Positions 42,353 through 49,907 of a stretch of DNA of 64,000 bases are shown here, in pieces. Under the pieces are notes generated by a model, which was not told where the DNA came from, made no database searches, and saw only the letters and a list, made by a program, of their open reading frames with translations. The translations under genes were made by a program, and so were the position numbers. Source of the DNA: Granulicella aggregans (GTDB taxonomy: Bacteria; Acidobacteriota; Terriglobia; Terriglobales; Acidobacteriaceae); the NCBI RefSeq assembly GCF_014203275.1, contig NZ_JACHIP010000003.1, positions 62,001-126,000 on the forward strand. The letters are read 5' to 3'. Each line of letters starts with the position of its first letter. Position 1 is the first letter of the stretch.

Positions 42353-43528
42353 ATGGCCAATTCGCTGCAACCACTTCCTGAACAGCTCCAGGCGCCGACT
42401 AAGGCACCGACCACGATCCCAATCAAGTCAGCGGTCCCCGCTGCCAGACGTACAGCCCCAGCTCCTGTCTCTACTCGCCAGTTCAAGGACTTCGGTCTGC
42501 TCGACGCTGGCAAGCAGAGCAAGGCCTCGACCGCCACGGCTGTCGCGATCAACGTCCTCGTCGTAGCTCTGGTCATTGCCCTGAGCGTCACGGCCAAAAA
42601 GACTCTGGACGCCCGCCGCGAAGTCACCATGCTGACCATGCCGGTCATCAAGCCGCTGCCGCCGCCGGAACCGAAGATACTGCCCCAGCCCAAGCTGCCG
42701 ACTCCAGTGGTCAAAGTTGACCCGCCCAAGATCAAGCTCCCCGACGTCAAGCCCATCGAAGCACCCAAGCCCGCTGAAGTGAAGATGACCCAACCGGCCC
42801 CGGTCGTCACGCCCGCCGCTCCCAGGAAGGTAGTCGCGCCGCCCGCCCCCGTAGTCGTCAGCCTTGCGCATCCGATGGCCGCCTCGGTCGTCAATAATTC
42901 ACCCCATCCGACCGCGGTAGCCCTCGGCAGCACCAATAATCCCATCGCCCCTTCAAACCGCCCCGCGGTCTCCGCCATCAATCTCGGCCAGAAGGGCGTC
43001 CCGGGCATGCCCGCCTCAAACTCTGGCGGCGGTCCCGCTGCCACGGCAGTCAGTCTCGGCTCCGGCAGCCCCGGCGGCCAGCAACTCGCCGGCAATGGCG
43101 TTCGTCCCGTCCAGGGTGTCAAGCTCGGCGTAACCGGCGGCACCGGCCCCATGAACTCCACCGGCCACACCGCCGGTCAAGTGAATCTGGGGCAGGTCCA
43201 GCAGGTCTCTCTGCCGAAGCCCGCCGCCGCATCCGCTTCCGGAACTCCGCAGAACACCCCCAAGGTCCTCTATAAGCCCAAACCGGCCTACACCGCGGAA
43301 GCTACCGCCCTCCACATCAACGGAGTCGTCCAGGTTCGCATCCGCGTCTCAGCCACCGGCTCAGTCACCGTCCTCGCCATCACCCGCCCTCTCGGCCACG
43401 GTCTCGACCAGTCGGCAGAACACGCCGCCCAGGCCATGCGCTTCCAGCCAGCGGTCGACGCCAACGGCCACCCCGTCGACTGGGAAGGAAACGTCACCGT
43501 GACGTTCCAGTCTGAATCGAACGGCTGA
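42353..43528 (+). CDS. TonB-family energy transducer protein
   Basis: The 391-residue protein has a cytoplasmic N-terminal part of about 60 residues, one membrane helix (TAVAINVLVVALVIALSV, about 64-81), a Pro/Lys-rich spacer (KPLPPPEPKILPQPKLP), a Gly/Ser/Asn-rich stretch with repeating V-x-L-G motifs (AVALGS, AINLGQ, AVSLGS, GVKLGV, QVNLGQ), and a C-terminal TonB domain (AYTAEATALHINGVVQVRIRV, AAQAMRFQPAVDANG). It would couple inner-membrane energy to outer-membrane receptors. No exbB or exbD gene is adjacent. The V-x-L-G repeat is unusual. Confidence 0.82.
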   Translation: MANSLQPLPEQLQAPTKAPTTIPIKSAVPAARRTAPAPVSTRQFKDFGLLDAGKQSKASTATAVAINVLVVALVIALSVTAKKTLDARREVTMLTMPVIKPLPPPEPKILPQPKLPTPVVKVDPPKIKLPDVKPIEAPKPAEVKMTQPAPVVTPAAPRKVVAPPAPVVVSLAHPMAASVVNNSPHPTAVALGSTNNPIAPSNRPAVSAINLGQKGVPGMPASNSGGGPAATAVSLGSGSPGGQQLAGNGVRPVQGVKLGVTGGTGPMNSTGHTAGQVNLGQVQQVSLPKPAAASASGTPQNTPKVLYKPKPAYTAEATALHINGVVQVRIRVSATGSVTVLAITRPLGHGLDQSAEHAAQAMRFQPAVDANGHPVDWEGNVTVTFQSESNG

Positions 43529-43631
43529 TTCAAGCAAGACACCTCATCGCGGCCTGAAACCCCCAGCCGTATGCTGGTGAAAGCAGTTCTAACGTCTTAG
43601 TTGCAGCGTGTAAGTTCAGGAGCTTTGAAAA

Positions 43632-45542
43632 ATGGTCTTTCGGAAACATCCCTTCGCGACGCTGCTCACAGCGGCCCTCCTCGTCTCTTCGCTTCCGGCA
43701 AACGCCGCTGTTCTGGGCATCCTTGGCGGCAAGAAGAAGAAGGAAGAGGCTCCGGCCCGCAAGCTGACGCCCGCGCAGAACGCGCTCCTCGATAAGGCAA
43801 TCACCCGCGAGGCCGCAACCGTTAAGGTCATCAAAGAGCGCACCCCGCTGCTCGAGATCTACATCCAGAACATGAAGCCCGAGGCCGGCGTCGTCCAGGT
43901 GCCCGAGTCTGACGAGCAGTACCTCACCCGCATCGACTTCGGCAAGCACATCGGCGAAGACTCCTTCGCGCGCAACGACATCAAGGCCAAGGAAGACCAC
44001 AAGATCGGCGGCCTCTTCAAGCGTACCCTCGGCTTCGCCGGTGGCCTCGGTAACGGCCTTCGTCTCCAGTTCAACCCCGCTGGATTCGCCCGCATGCTGG
44101 TCATGGACGACGAAGACTTCAGCCGCACCTACTATAACTTCGGCTACGTCCGTAATGAGTTCCTCGGCAACGTCCCCACCGCAGTCTTCGATGTAACCCC
44201 CATCGCCAACAAGAGCATCATCCCCGGCAACAGCAAGCTTGCCGGTAAGTTCATCGGCCGCATCTGGGTCGAGACCCGCAACGGCAACGTCGTCCGCTTC
44301 GACGGCAACGTCTCCGGCACCGAGAAGGACTTCAAGGAGTACTACCACTTCGACAGTTGGCGTACGAACGTTCAGCCCGACCTCTGGCTCCCCAACTCCA
44401 TCTACGTCGAAGAGACTGACCCTAAGAGCCCCACCAAGACCCTCCAGTTCAAGGCCATCAACCACGTCTGGGGTTACGTGTTGAAGGTTCCCGAGAAGGA
44501 AGCCGAAAACACCTCGGTTGAAGTCGAAGGCGCAACCGATGTCTCGAACGACGCGCAGGATGTCAGCCCTCTCGGAGCACAGCGCGCCTGGGTGCAGCAA
44601 GCCGAAGACAACGTGATCGAGCGTCTCTTTGAAGCCGGTCTCCTCGACGCTCCCGGCAGTGAGTTCGACAAGACTCTCGAAGCCCTCGCCAGCAACATCC
44701 TCGCCTACAACAACATCACCGTCTCCCGCCCAATCCGCGTGCGGACTCTCATGACCGAGCCGCTCGAGTCGCTCGCCGTTGGCAACACCATCATCCTCTC
44801 GAAGGGCCTCATCGATACCACCGGCATCGTCACCCAGGATGGAGCCCAGCAGGCAGGCGACCTCAACGCCGCCCTCGCCTTCCAGCTCGCGCACATCATC
44901 CTCGGCCACCGCCTCGACACCAAGTACGCCTTCAACGACCGCCTCCTCTTTCCCGACACCACCGCCTTCAAGCGCATTCCTATGCACCACACCGATGCCG
45001 ACAACGAGGCTGCCGCGAAGAAAGCAATCGAGCTGCTCAATGCTAAGGAACTCGTCGACAGCCAGAAGTACTTCGGCCTCTATCTCGCCCAGCTTCGCGC
45101 CCGCGTCGATGGCCTGAAGGCCCTGAATGAGCCGATGATCGGCGACGGCATCGTCAAGAACGACAAGGACAGCGCCTTCTGGATGCAGGCCCTCGTGCCC
45201 AAAGCCGACAAGCTCGACATGAACGACCTGAAGCAGCAGGGAGCCGTTCCGCTAGCCAGCTTCCTCCGCTTCGATCCCTGGACCGACAAGCTCATTCCAA
45301 TGCACTCCGCCTTCGAACCCATCCTCAGCCCGGCTGACAAGATGCCCTTCGAGATCGAGCCCGTCTACCTGAAGCTGAGCTACTACAAGGCACCCGCACC
45401 TCCGGCAGACGTAGCCGCTCCCGCTCCCACAGCCGCTGCTCCGACCACTGCCGCGCCTGACGCCGCTGCTCAGCCGGCGGCCGCTGCCGCAGCTCCCGAC
45501 GCCACCACCGGAACGGCGACGCCTCCTGCGCCGCAGAACTAA
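43632..45542 (+). CDS. secreted M48-like protein with inactivated HExxH
   Basis: The 636-residue protein begins with a signal peptide (MVFRKHPFATLLTAALLVSS, cleaved near ANA). Residues 365-470 follow the M48 protease layout: a strand with NTIILSKGLIDTT, then LNAALAFQLAHIILGH and DADNEAAAKKAIELL. In active enzymes the motif is H-E-x-x-H; here it is Phe417-Gln418-Leu-Ala-His421, so the first zinc ligand and the catalytic Glu are lost. The family assignment is therefore structural only. The N-terminal 350 residues have no recognised domain. The last 65 residues are a Pro/Ala tail. It may be a periplasmic binding or chaperone protein. Confidence 0.7.
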   Translation: MVFRKHPFATLLTAALLVSSLPANAAVLGILGGKKKKEEAPARKLTPAQNALLDKAITREAATVKVIKERTPLLEIYIQNMKPEAGVVQVPESDEQYLTRIDFGKHIGEDSFARNDIKAKEDHKIGGLFKRTLGFAGGLGNGLRLQFNPAGFARMLVMDDEDFSRTYYNFGYVRNEFLGNVPTAVFDVTPIANKSIIPGNSKLAGKFIGRIWVETRNGNVVRFDGNVSGTEKDFKEYYHFDSWRTNVQPDLWLPNSIYVEETDPKSPTKTLQFKAINHVWGYVLKVPEKEAENTSVEVEGATDVSNDAQDVSPLGAQRAWVQQAEDNVIERLFEAGLLDAPGSEFDKTLEALASNILAYNNITVSRPIRVRTLMTEPLESLAVGNTIILSKGLIDTTGIVTQDGAQQAGDLNAALAFQLAHIILGHRLDTKYAFNDRLLFPDTTAFKRIPMHHTDADNEAAAKKAIELLNAKELVDSQKYFGLYLAQLRARVDGLKALNEPMIGDGIVKNDKDSAFWMQALVPKADKLDMNDLKQQGAVPLASFLRFDPWTDKLIPMHSAFEPILSPADKMPFEIEPVYLKLSYYKAPAPPADVAAPAPTAAAPTTAAPDAAAQPAAAAAAPDATTGTATPPAPQN

Positions 45543-45552
45543 GCATCAAAAT

Positions 45553-45584
45553 GCGAGAGCGGTCGTTTCATTGACCGCTCTCGC
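45553..45584. terminator. hairpin after the M48-like gene
   Basis: GCGAGAGCGGTC (45553-45564) pairs perfectly with GACCGCTCTCGC (45573-45584) around an 8-base loop, starting 10 bases past the stop codon. No U-run follows. Confidence 0.65.
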
Positions 45585-45651
45585 GCTCAGCATGGTTGTC
45601 CAGCTCGTTGGCCGTATCGAATCCGGGCCTTCTACAAATCAGGAGTTACGA

Positions 45652-46197
45652 ATGTTGAGGAAGACGCTCTTATCCCTATTGCTGGCGGCAGGCTCTGTCT
45701 CGGCGATGCAGGCCCAGAAGCTGCCCACGGCAACGCGCTCACTCGACATCCAGGCGGGCGGAGAGTTCGTCTACGGCCATTCGGACTACGGCAGAAACAT
45801 CAAGGGCTACGGCTTCTACGGCGATGTCGACTTCAAACCGCACTTCGGCGTAGAGGGTGAATACCGCCAGGCCAACGGCACCGACCAGATCTACGAGCGC
45901 ACCTACGAGATCGGCGGTCGCTATATCTTCTTCCGTAAGCCCCGCTGGACTCCCTATGCGAAGGTCATGTACGGCCGCGGTGTCTTTAACTTTCCGCCCT
46001 TCTTTGCTGGCGGTCCATCGGCTGCCAACCTGGCCTACAACATGGCCGTAATCGGTGGCGGAGTCGACTACAAGATCAAGCCGTATCTGAACATCCGCGG
46101 CGACTTCGAATACCAGGACTGGTTCTCAAACCTCGGCCTGAAGAACGGCCTCACGCCCTACTTCGGCAGCATCGGCGTCGCCTACCACTTCCGGTAG
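45652..46197 (+). CDS. outer-membrane beta-barrel protein
   Basis: The ATG at 45652 has AGGAG 6 bases upstream. It starts a signal peptide (MLRKTLLSLLLAAGSVSA) followed by about eight amphipathic strands (SLDIQAGGEFVYGHS, GYGFYGDVDFKPHFGVEGEYR, TYEIGGRYIFFRKPRWTPYAKVMYGRG, LNIRGDFEYQDWF) and a final strand, GSIGVAYHFR, ending in an aromatic-x-Arg as expected for BAM-assembled barrels. The size and pattern fit OmpX/OmpA-like eight-stranded barrels. Its role (adhesion, structure or transport) is unknown. Confidence 0.85.
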   Translation: MLRKTLLSLLLAAGSVSAMQAQKLPTATRSLDIQAGGEFVYGHSDYGRNIKGYGFYGDVDFKPHFGVEGEYRQANGTDQIYERTYEIGGRYIFFRKPRWTPYAKVMYGRGVFNFPPFFAGGPSAANLAYNMAVIGGGVDYKIKPYLNIRGDFEYQDWFSNLGLKNGLTPYFGSIGVAYHFR

Positions 46198-46250
46198 CCA
46201 ACTCTTTGGTAGCCACGCTCCAAGACATCGGATCCATCGTTTGTTGACCC

Positions 46251-46266
46251 CACGGCTTTAGCCGTG
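46251..46266. repeat. CACGGC-TTTA-GCCGTG palindrome
   Basis: A 6-bp stem with a TTTA loop, of the same design as the two palindromes at 40076-40126 (stem-TT(T/C)A-stem with GGC/GCC next to the loop). Intergenic. Confidence 0.55.
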
Positions 46267-46287
46267 CCCTAAGTTCGGCAAAAAATG

Positions 46288-46336
46288 AGTGACCCTGATC
46301 TTCCCGCCGCGAAGCGGCGGGAAGATCAGGGTCACT
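46288..46336. terminator. very long perfect hairpin terminator
   Basis: A perfect 23-bp stem (46288-46310 with 46314-46336) closed by a GAA triloop, followed by TTTT on the plus strand and with AAAAA before it at 46281-46285. It lies between the convergent barrel gene and hpt and can terminate both. The stem is far longer than typical terminators. Confidence 0.85.
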
Positions 46337-46362
46337 TTTTCATGGAACGCAAGATCTGGCTC

Positions 46363-46929
46363 TCAATGCCCTACAGCCTCATCCGGGAACAAGCGGATAT
46401 CTTCCACCCCGCGATACCGCTCCGCATAGTCCATGCCGTACCCAATCACGAACTGGTTCGGAATGCTGAAGGCCACGTAATCTGCCTCGATCGGAACCAG
46501 ACGTCGCTCCGGCTTATCCAGGCAGGTAGCGATCTTCAGCGAAGCGGGCTTGTGCTGCAGCATCAAGCCGCGCAGGTAGCTCAAGGTCAGTCCGGTATCC
46601 AGAATGTCTTCGACGATGATGACGTGTTTGCCCTCGATCGGGTTGTCGATGTCCTTGATCAGTTTCACAGCGCCGGAAGACACTCGGGCGCGACCATAGC
46701 TGGAGACGGCGACGAAGTCGAAGGTATTGTCTACTTCGATGGCGCGAGCAAGATCGGAGAGGAAGATCGCCGCACCCTTCAAAACGCCAATCAAAACGAT
46801 CGAATGTCCGGCGTAGTCGGCCGAGATCTGCTTGCCGATCGCGGCGACGCGCTCGGCGATCTGTTCCTTCGAGATCAGGACTTCCATGGTGGCGGAGGGA
46901 GGGAAAGTTGGGGGCGTGCTGTTGGACAT
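46363..46929 (-). CDS. hpt: hypoxanthine phosphoribosyltransferase
   Basis: It salvages hypoxanthine and guanine to IMP and GMP using PRPP. The ATG at 46929 gives 188 residues with the type I PRTase fold: LIGVLKGAAIFLSDL (loop I), VSSYGRARVSSG (flexible loop), the PRPP motif HVIIVEDILDTGLTLSYL, and VAFSIPNQFVIGYGMDYAERYR, which contacts the purine. The longer open frame upstream is not conserved. It is divergent from lgt, 105 bases away. Confidence 0.95.
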   Translation of the reverse strand: MSNSTPPTFPPSATMEVLISKEQIAERVAAIGKQISADYAGHSIVLIGVLKGAAIFLSDLARAIEVDNTFDFVAVSSYGRARVSSGAVKLIKDIDNPIEGKHVIIVEDILDTGLTLSYLRGLMLQHKPASLKIATCLDKPERRLVPIEADYVAFSIPNQFVIGYGMDYAERYRGVEDIRLFPDEAVGH

Positions 46930-47034
46930 AAAGCAAAGGGTAGCGCGAACCGTGCCTTTATGGAAAGAGCGCCGGTTACATCCGCGTGATTCCTGCCGCA
47001 TTGATGGCGATATACTTGAAAGGAAACGAGGCGT

Positions 47035-47880
47035 ATGTACCCTTATTTGACGATTGGCCCCTGGCATCCGGGCACGTTTGGCCTGCTGTTGTGGCTTGCA
47101 GCAGTGACGGCGACAGTTGTGTTGCACAGAAACTTCGTACGCAACGGAGTGGATGCGGACGCGCTGAATGTAGTAGCTCTGGCGGTCGTCTGCGGAATTT
47201 TAGGCGCGAAGGCCTGGCACGAACTGCAGGATGTCCCGACCATGCTGATGGCGTTCAAACGCATGCAGGCTCCGGGGTGGAACCATCCCCTCGAGATTCT
47301 CGGCGAGTTCCTCACCTGGTTCCGCGCGGGCTTCGCGTGGTTCGGCGGTATGCTTGCCGGCATCGCTGTGCTGTTGTGGCAGGGCATGGAGGCGAAACCT
47401 GACACTCTACGTGGAGGGTGGGCCGGCATTCGCATGCTTGACCTTGCAACCCCTGCTGCTGCGGTAGGGTACGGTATCGGCCGCATCGGCTGCCTGACCT
47501 CCGGCGACGGCGACTACGGAAAAGTGACGGCCCTTCCGTGGGGAGTTCACATGGCAAAGGATGCTCTGGTGCCGACTCCCTACCTCGTGCAGCCGACTCC
47601 GATCTACGAACTGCTCTTCTCGCTTGCTTTGGCGTGGCTGCTTTGGAAGCTGGGAAATAAGTCGCGCCCCGTCGGCTGGCTGACAGGCTTCTACCTCGCA
47701 GTGAGCGGTCTAGGGCGGTTTCTAGTCGAATTCGTACGCATCAACCCACCGGTGTTTCACGGTCTTTCGAACGCCCAGGTCGCCTCTCTGGTCTCGATCC
47801 TCTTAGGTGGGCTGACGATGGTTCTGGCGCGCAAGAAAGTTCCCGGACCAGTTCTCGTAGATGTTGCGGCCTCCGCATGA
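47035..47880 (+). CDS. lgt: prolipoprotein diacylglyceryl transferase
   Basis: It transfers diacylglyceryl from phosphatidylglycerol to the lipobox Cys of prolipoproteins. The 281-residue membrane protein has about seven helices. The motifs are GPWHPGTFGLLLW, a periplasmic-loop FRAGFAWFGGMLAG, the signature GRIGCLTSGDGDYGKVT (usually G-R-I-G-N-F-x-N-G), and an Arg in GLGRFLVEFVR. The Asn-to-Cys change is a variation in an otherwise well-kept site. The partner lspA is also in this window, 8 kb away, rather than adjacent. Confidence 0.92.
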   Translation: MYPYLTIGPWHPGTFGLLLWLAAVTATVVLHRNFVRNGVDADALNVVALAVVCGILGAKAWHELQDVPTMLMAFKRMQAPGWNHPLEILGEFLTWFRAGFAWFGGMLAGIAVLLWQGMEAKPDTLRGGWAGIRMLDLATPAAAVGYGIGRIGCLTSGDGDYGKVTALPWGVHMAKDALVPTPYLVQPTPIYELLFSLALAWLLWKLGNKSRPVGWLTGFYLAVSGLGRFLVEFVRINPPVFHGLSNAQVASLVSILLGGLTMVLARKKVPGPVLVDVAASA

Positions 47881-47926
47881 TGGATCTGTTCCAGAAAAAC
47901 CGGTAAAACCCGCTAAACCCCGCAGA

Positions 47927-47942
47927 TGTTCCACGTGGAACA
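47927..47942. promoter_or_regulatory. parS chromosome-partition site
   Basis: TGTTCCACGTGGAACA is a perfect 16-bp palindrome fitting the near-universal bacterial parS consensus TGTT(T/C)CACGTG(A/G)AACA, the binding site of Spo0J/ParB. It lies in the 89-bp gap between lgt and the SprT-like gene. Functional parS sites are usually near the replication origin. Confidence 0.85.
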
Positions 47943-47969
47943 TTTCTCCACACCGGCCTGTGATAGCTT

Positions 47970-48683
47970 CTAAAGTCTCTTTAAATAGGCTTTTGCAGCC
48001 TCTAATTCGGGAAAAAGCCGTTCTTCTGCCTGGAATTCGCGCGAATGCACGCATCGACGCCCTGCTTTGACACGAACAGGGTGTTTGAGGTGCAGCATCT
48101 CGTGATACAGCAGGTACTCGATGGCGCATCGCGGAGTATCGGGCCGGTCGAAGACCCTGCTGACCACGATTGTGTTGTGCGCGGCGTCGTAGTGGCCCAG
48201 CATGCGGCGTGCATGATGCGCTGACCAGGTAAGCGTCGGCCGGCCCAACAATCCGTGAAAGAAGCGCGTGTTCAGCGCTTCGAAGACCTCGTCGAGATCG
48301 TAGAAGTGTCCGACCGGTGCAACGAGCCTCTTCCGTCCCCGCGTCTGCCGCACATGTTCCGCCTGTTTCGAGACAGCTTCGGACGACACGTGGCGACGAT
48401 ATCGATCGGCGTGATGTGGCGCGATGGCCTTTCGATAGAGTTTCGCCAATAGAATGTGTGCGATAGCGCGAAGCACCGACTCCGGAGCGTATTCCAGAAT
48501 GTCCGACAGGCGAACGTGCAACTGGCCCTCGCGTAGACGGATCGTCGTATTCAACGATGTAAATCGGCGAAATCGAATATCAAGCGGAGGGATCGGGGCG
48601 CGCGGACGGAGTTCGCGGTACTCCTCTTCAAAGAGGGGCGTCAGCGCGTGGGTTTGCGCGGAGGTTTTTGCTGGGGATGGCAC
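47970..48683 (-). CDS. SprT-like / M48-type zinc metallopeptidase
   Basis: The 237-residue cytoplasmic protein carries LLYHEMLHLKHPVR, an HExxH zinc site, with a third ligand probably in HSREFQAEE. The context (RPTLTWSAHHARRMLGHYDAAHNTIVVSRVFDR) follows the SprT-like domain order of a beta-sheet strand, then the metal helix. SprT-like proteins include DNA-protein crosslink proteases, but bacterial members are mostly uncharacterised. There is no signal peptide. The N-terminal 90 residues are specific to this subgroup. Confidence 0.82.
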   Translation of the reverse strand: MPSPAKTSAQTHALTPLFEEEYRELRPRAPIPPLDIRFRRFTSLNTTIRLREGQLHVRLSDILEYAPESVLRAIAHILLAKLYRKAIAPHHADRYRRHVSSEAVSKQAEHVRQTRGRKRLVAPVGHFYDLDEVFEALNTRFFHGLLGRPTLTWSAHHARRMLGHYDAAHNTIVVSRVFDRPDTPRCAIEYLLYHEMLHLKHPVRVKAGRRCVHSREFQAEERLFPELEAAKAYLKRL

Positions 48684-48729
48684 TCTTTTTCGAGGTTAGC
48701 ACGGTGGCTTGTGGGTGTGAGCGCGGCCC

Positions 48730-49311
48730 TTATTCCTCAACAACATTGCCCTCCGCATCCTTTTGCAGTGGATGCGCGGCGAACCAGGTCTTCTGGTCAT
48801 CGATGAGGTGTTCTGCGTCTTCCCGAAGATCACGGATGGATTCGAGCGAAAGTTTGCGGGAGATGTTGTAGGCGTCGTCGTCGGGTGGAGACTTGATGAC
48901 CGAAGACCAGCGATCAATGGCGCGAAGCAGCTTAGGCAGCGCCTTGCGGATGTCGCGATGGCGCGGGCCGTACTCGTTCAGATTGTCTTCAAGGTTGTCG
49001 GCGATGGCGATGAACTGTTCCAGGGTGTCGTGGATGTCCTGCTCACGTCCGGGACGGCGAGGGCCCGTGGTGAGCTTGCGAATGGCTTCGGTGCGTTCAT
49101 CCATGAACTTGATGAAGGCCATGACCCGTTCGTTGGGCATACGGTTGGTGTCGCGGAGCTCTTCGATCTCCTTCTGCGAGAGGGGATCTTCCGAACGCTG
49201 GAAGGCGGGGTGCAGGAAGCAGGAGACAGGGCGCAAAGCGGCGTTGAGCGCAGGCGTGATGAAGAGGCACAGGGTAAAAGCAAGTCGGCGCTGGAAAGTT
49301 AGTCGGCGCAT
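48730..49311 (-). CDS. secreted hypothetical protein
   Basis: The 193-residue protein has an N-terminal signal-like helix (RRLAFTLCLFITPALNAAL) and a mature part that is almost all alpha-helical and charged, with E-R-V-M-A-F-I-K-F-M-D-E-R-T-E-A-I-R, DNLEDNLNEYGPRHRDIRKAL and SLESIRDLREDAEHLI. It is likely a periplasmic helical bundle. There is no named family. It is followed, on the same strand, by other small exported proteins; the gap upstream to 49404 is 92 bases, so one operon with 49404-49883 is possible. Confidence 0.7.
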   Translation of the reverse strand: MRRLTFQRRLAFTLCLFITPALNAALRPVSCFLHPAFQRSEDPLSQKEIEELRDTNRMPNERVMAFIKFMDERTEAIRKLTTGPRRPGREQDIHDTLEQFIAIADNLEDNLNEYGPRHRDIRKALPKLLRAIDRWSSVIKSPPDDDAYNISRKLSLESIRDLREDAEHLIDDQKTWFAAHPLQKDAEGNVVEE

Positions 49312-49403
49312 ACCGGGATGATAAGCGTGCTAATTGTAGAAATACAGCGATCCTTCGCTGTGCGATGGCGCCCTCGTGGGCGGCCCGGTAGCCGGAACCA
49401 GCG

Positions 49404-49883
49404 CTAGTGGCGGAAGACCTGCGTGAGAAGCTCGTCGTGTACGCCGTCCAGCTGCTTCAATGTCGCCTGCAGGGCGAGCTGGTCATCCCCGGTCGCGTGA
49501 TGCACATACTCGCCAAGATGGAAGGTGGTGTGCTCCATCAGCTTCTCGGCTTCCTTGATGCGTTTGGTGTTATTGGCCAGGTTCTGGTGGATGAGCTGGG
49601 CGTAGTGCTGAATCTTTTTGAGCGTGGCGGCACCCTGTTCGAAATCGCCGTCGAGAAACTGCTTGCCTGCGAGCTGGGTCATGCTGTGGACCAGTTCGGT
49701 GTAAAGGAAGCACTGTTCGCGCGGCTGGGCCATCATGGCGCGCTGCTCCAGCATGGCGATGAACTGTGGGGCCGGAATGGTCTCGTCAATGGCGGCGCGG
49801 GCCGGCGCAGCGGTAAGCAGAAGGGTGGCCAGGGTGAGAACGGCGGCGGCTGGTGCGATGTTGATTCGACAGGGAAGCTGCAT
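49404..49883 (-). CDS. secreted helical hypothetical protein
   Basis: The 159-residue product has a clear signal peptide (INIAPAAAVLTLATLLLTAAP, cleaved near ARA) and a helical mature part with HYAQLIHQNLANNTKRIKEAE, EKLMEHTTFHLGEYVHHATG and TLKQLDGVHDELLTQVFRH. It contains several His but no known metal motif. The gene begins 24 bases after the TPR gene's stop, so the two are probably co-transcribed. The function is unknown. Confidence 0.72.
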   Translation of the reverse strand: MQLPCRINIAPAAAVLTLATLLLTAAPARAAIDETIPAPQFIAMLEQRAMMAQPREQCFLYTELVHSMTQLAGKQFLDGDFEQGAATLKKIQHYAQLIHQNLANNTKRIKEAEKLMEHTTFHLGEYVHHATGDDQLALQATLKQLDGVHDELLTQVFRH

Positions 49884-49907
49884 GGTGCACCTCGGAGAGG
49901 AGCGTGC

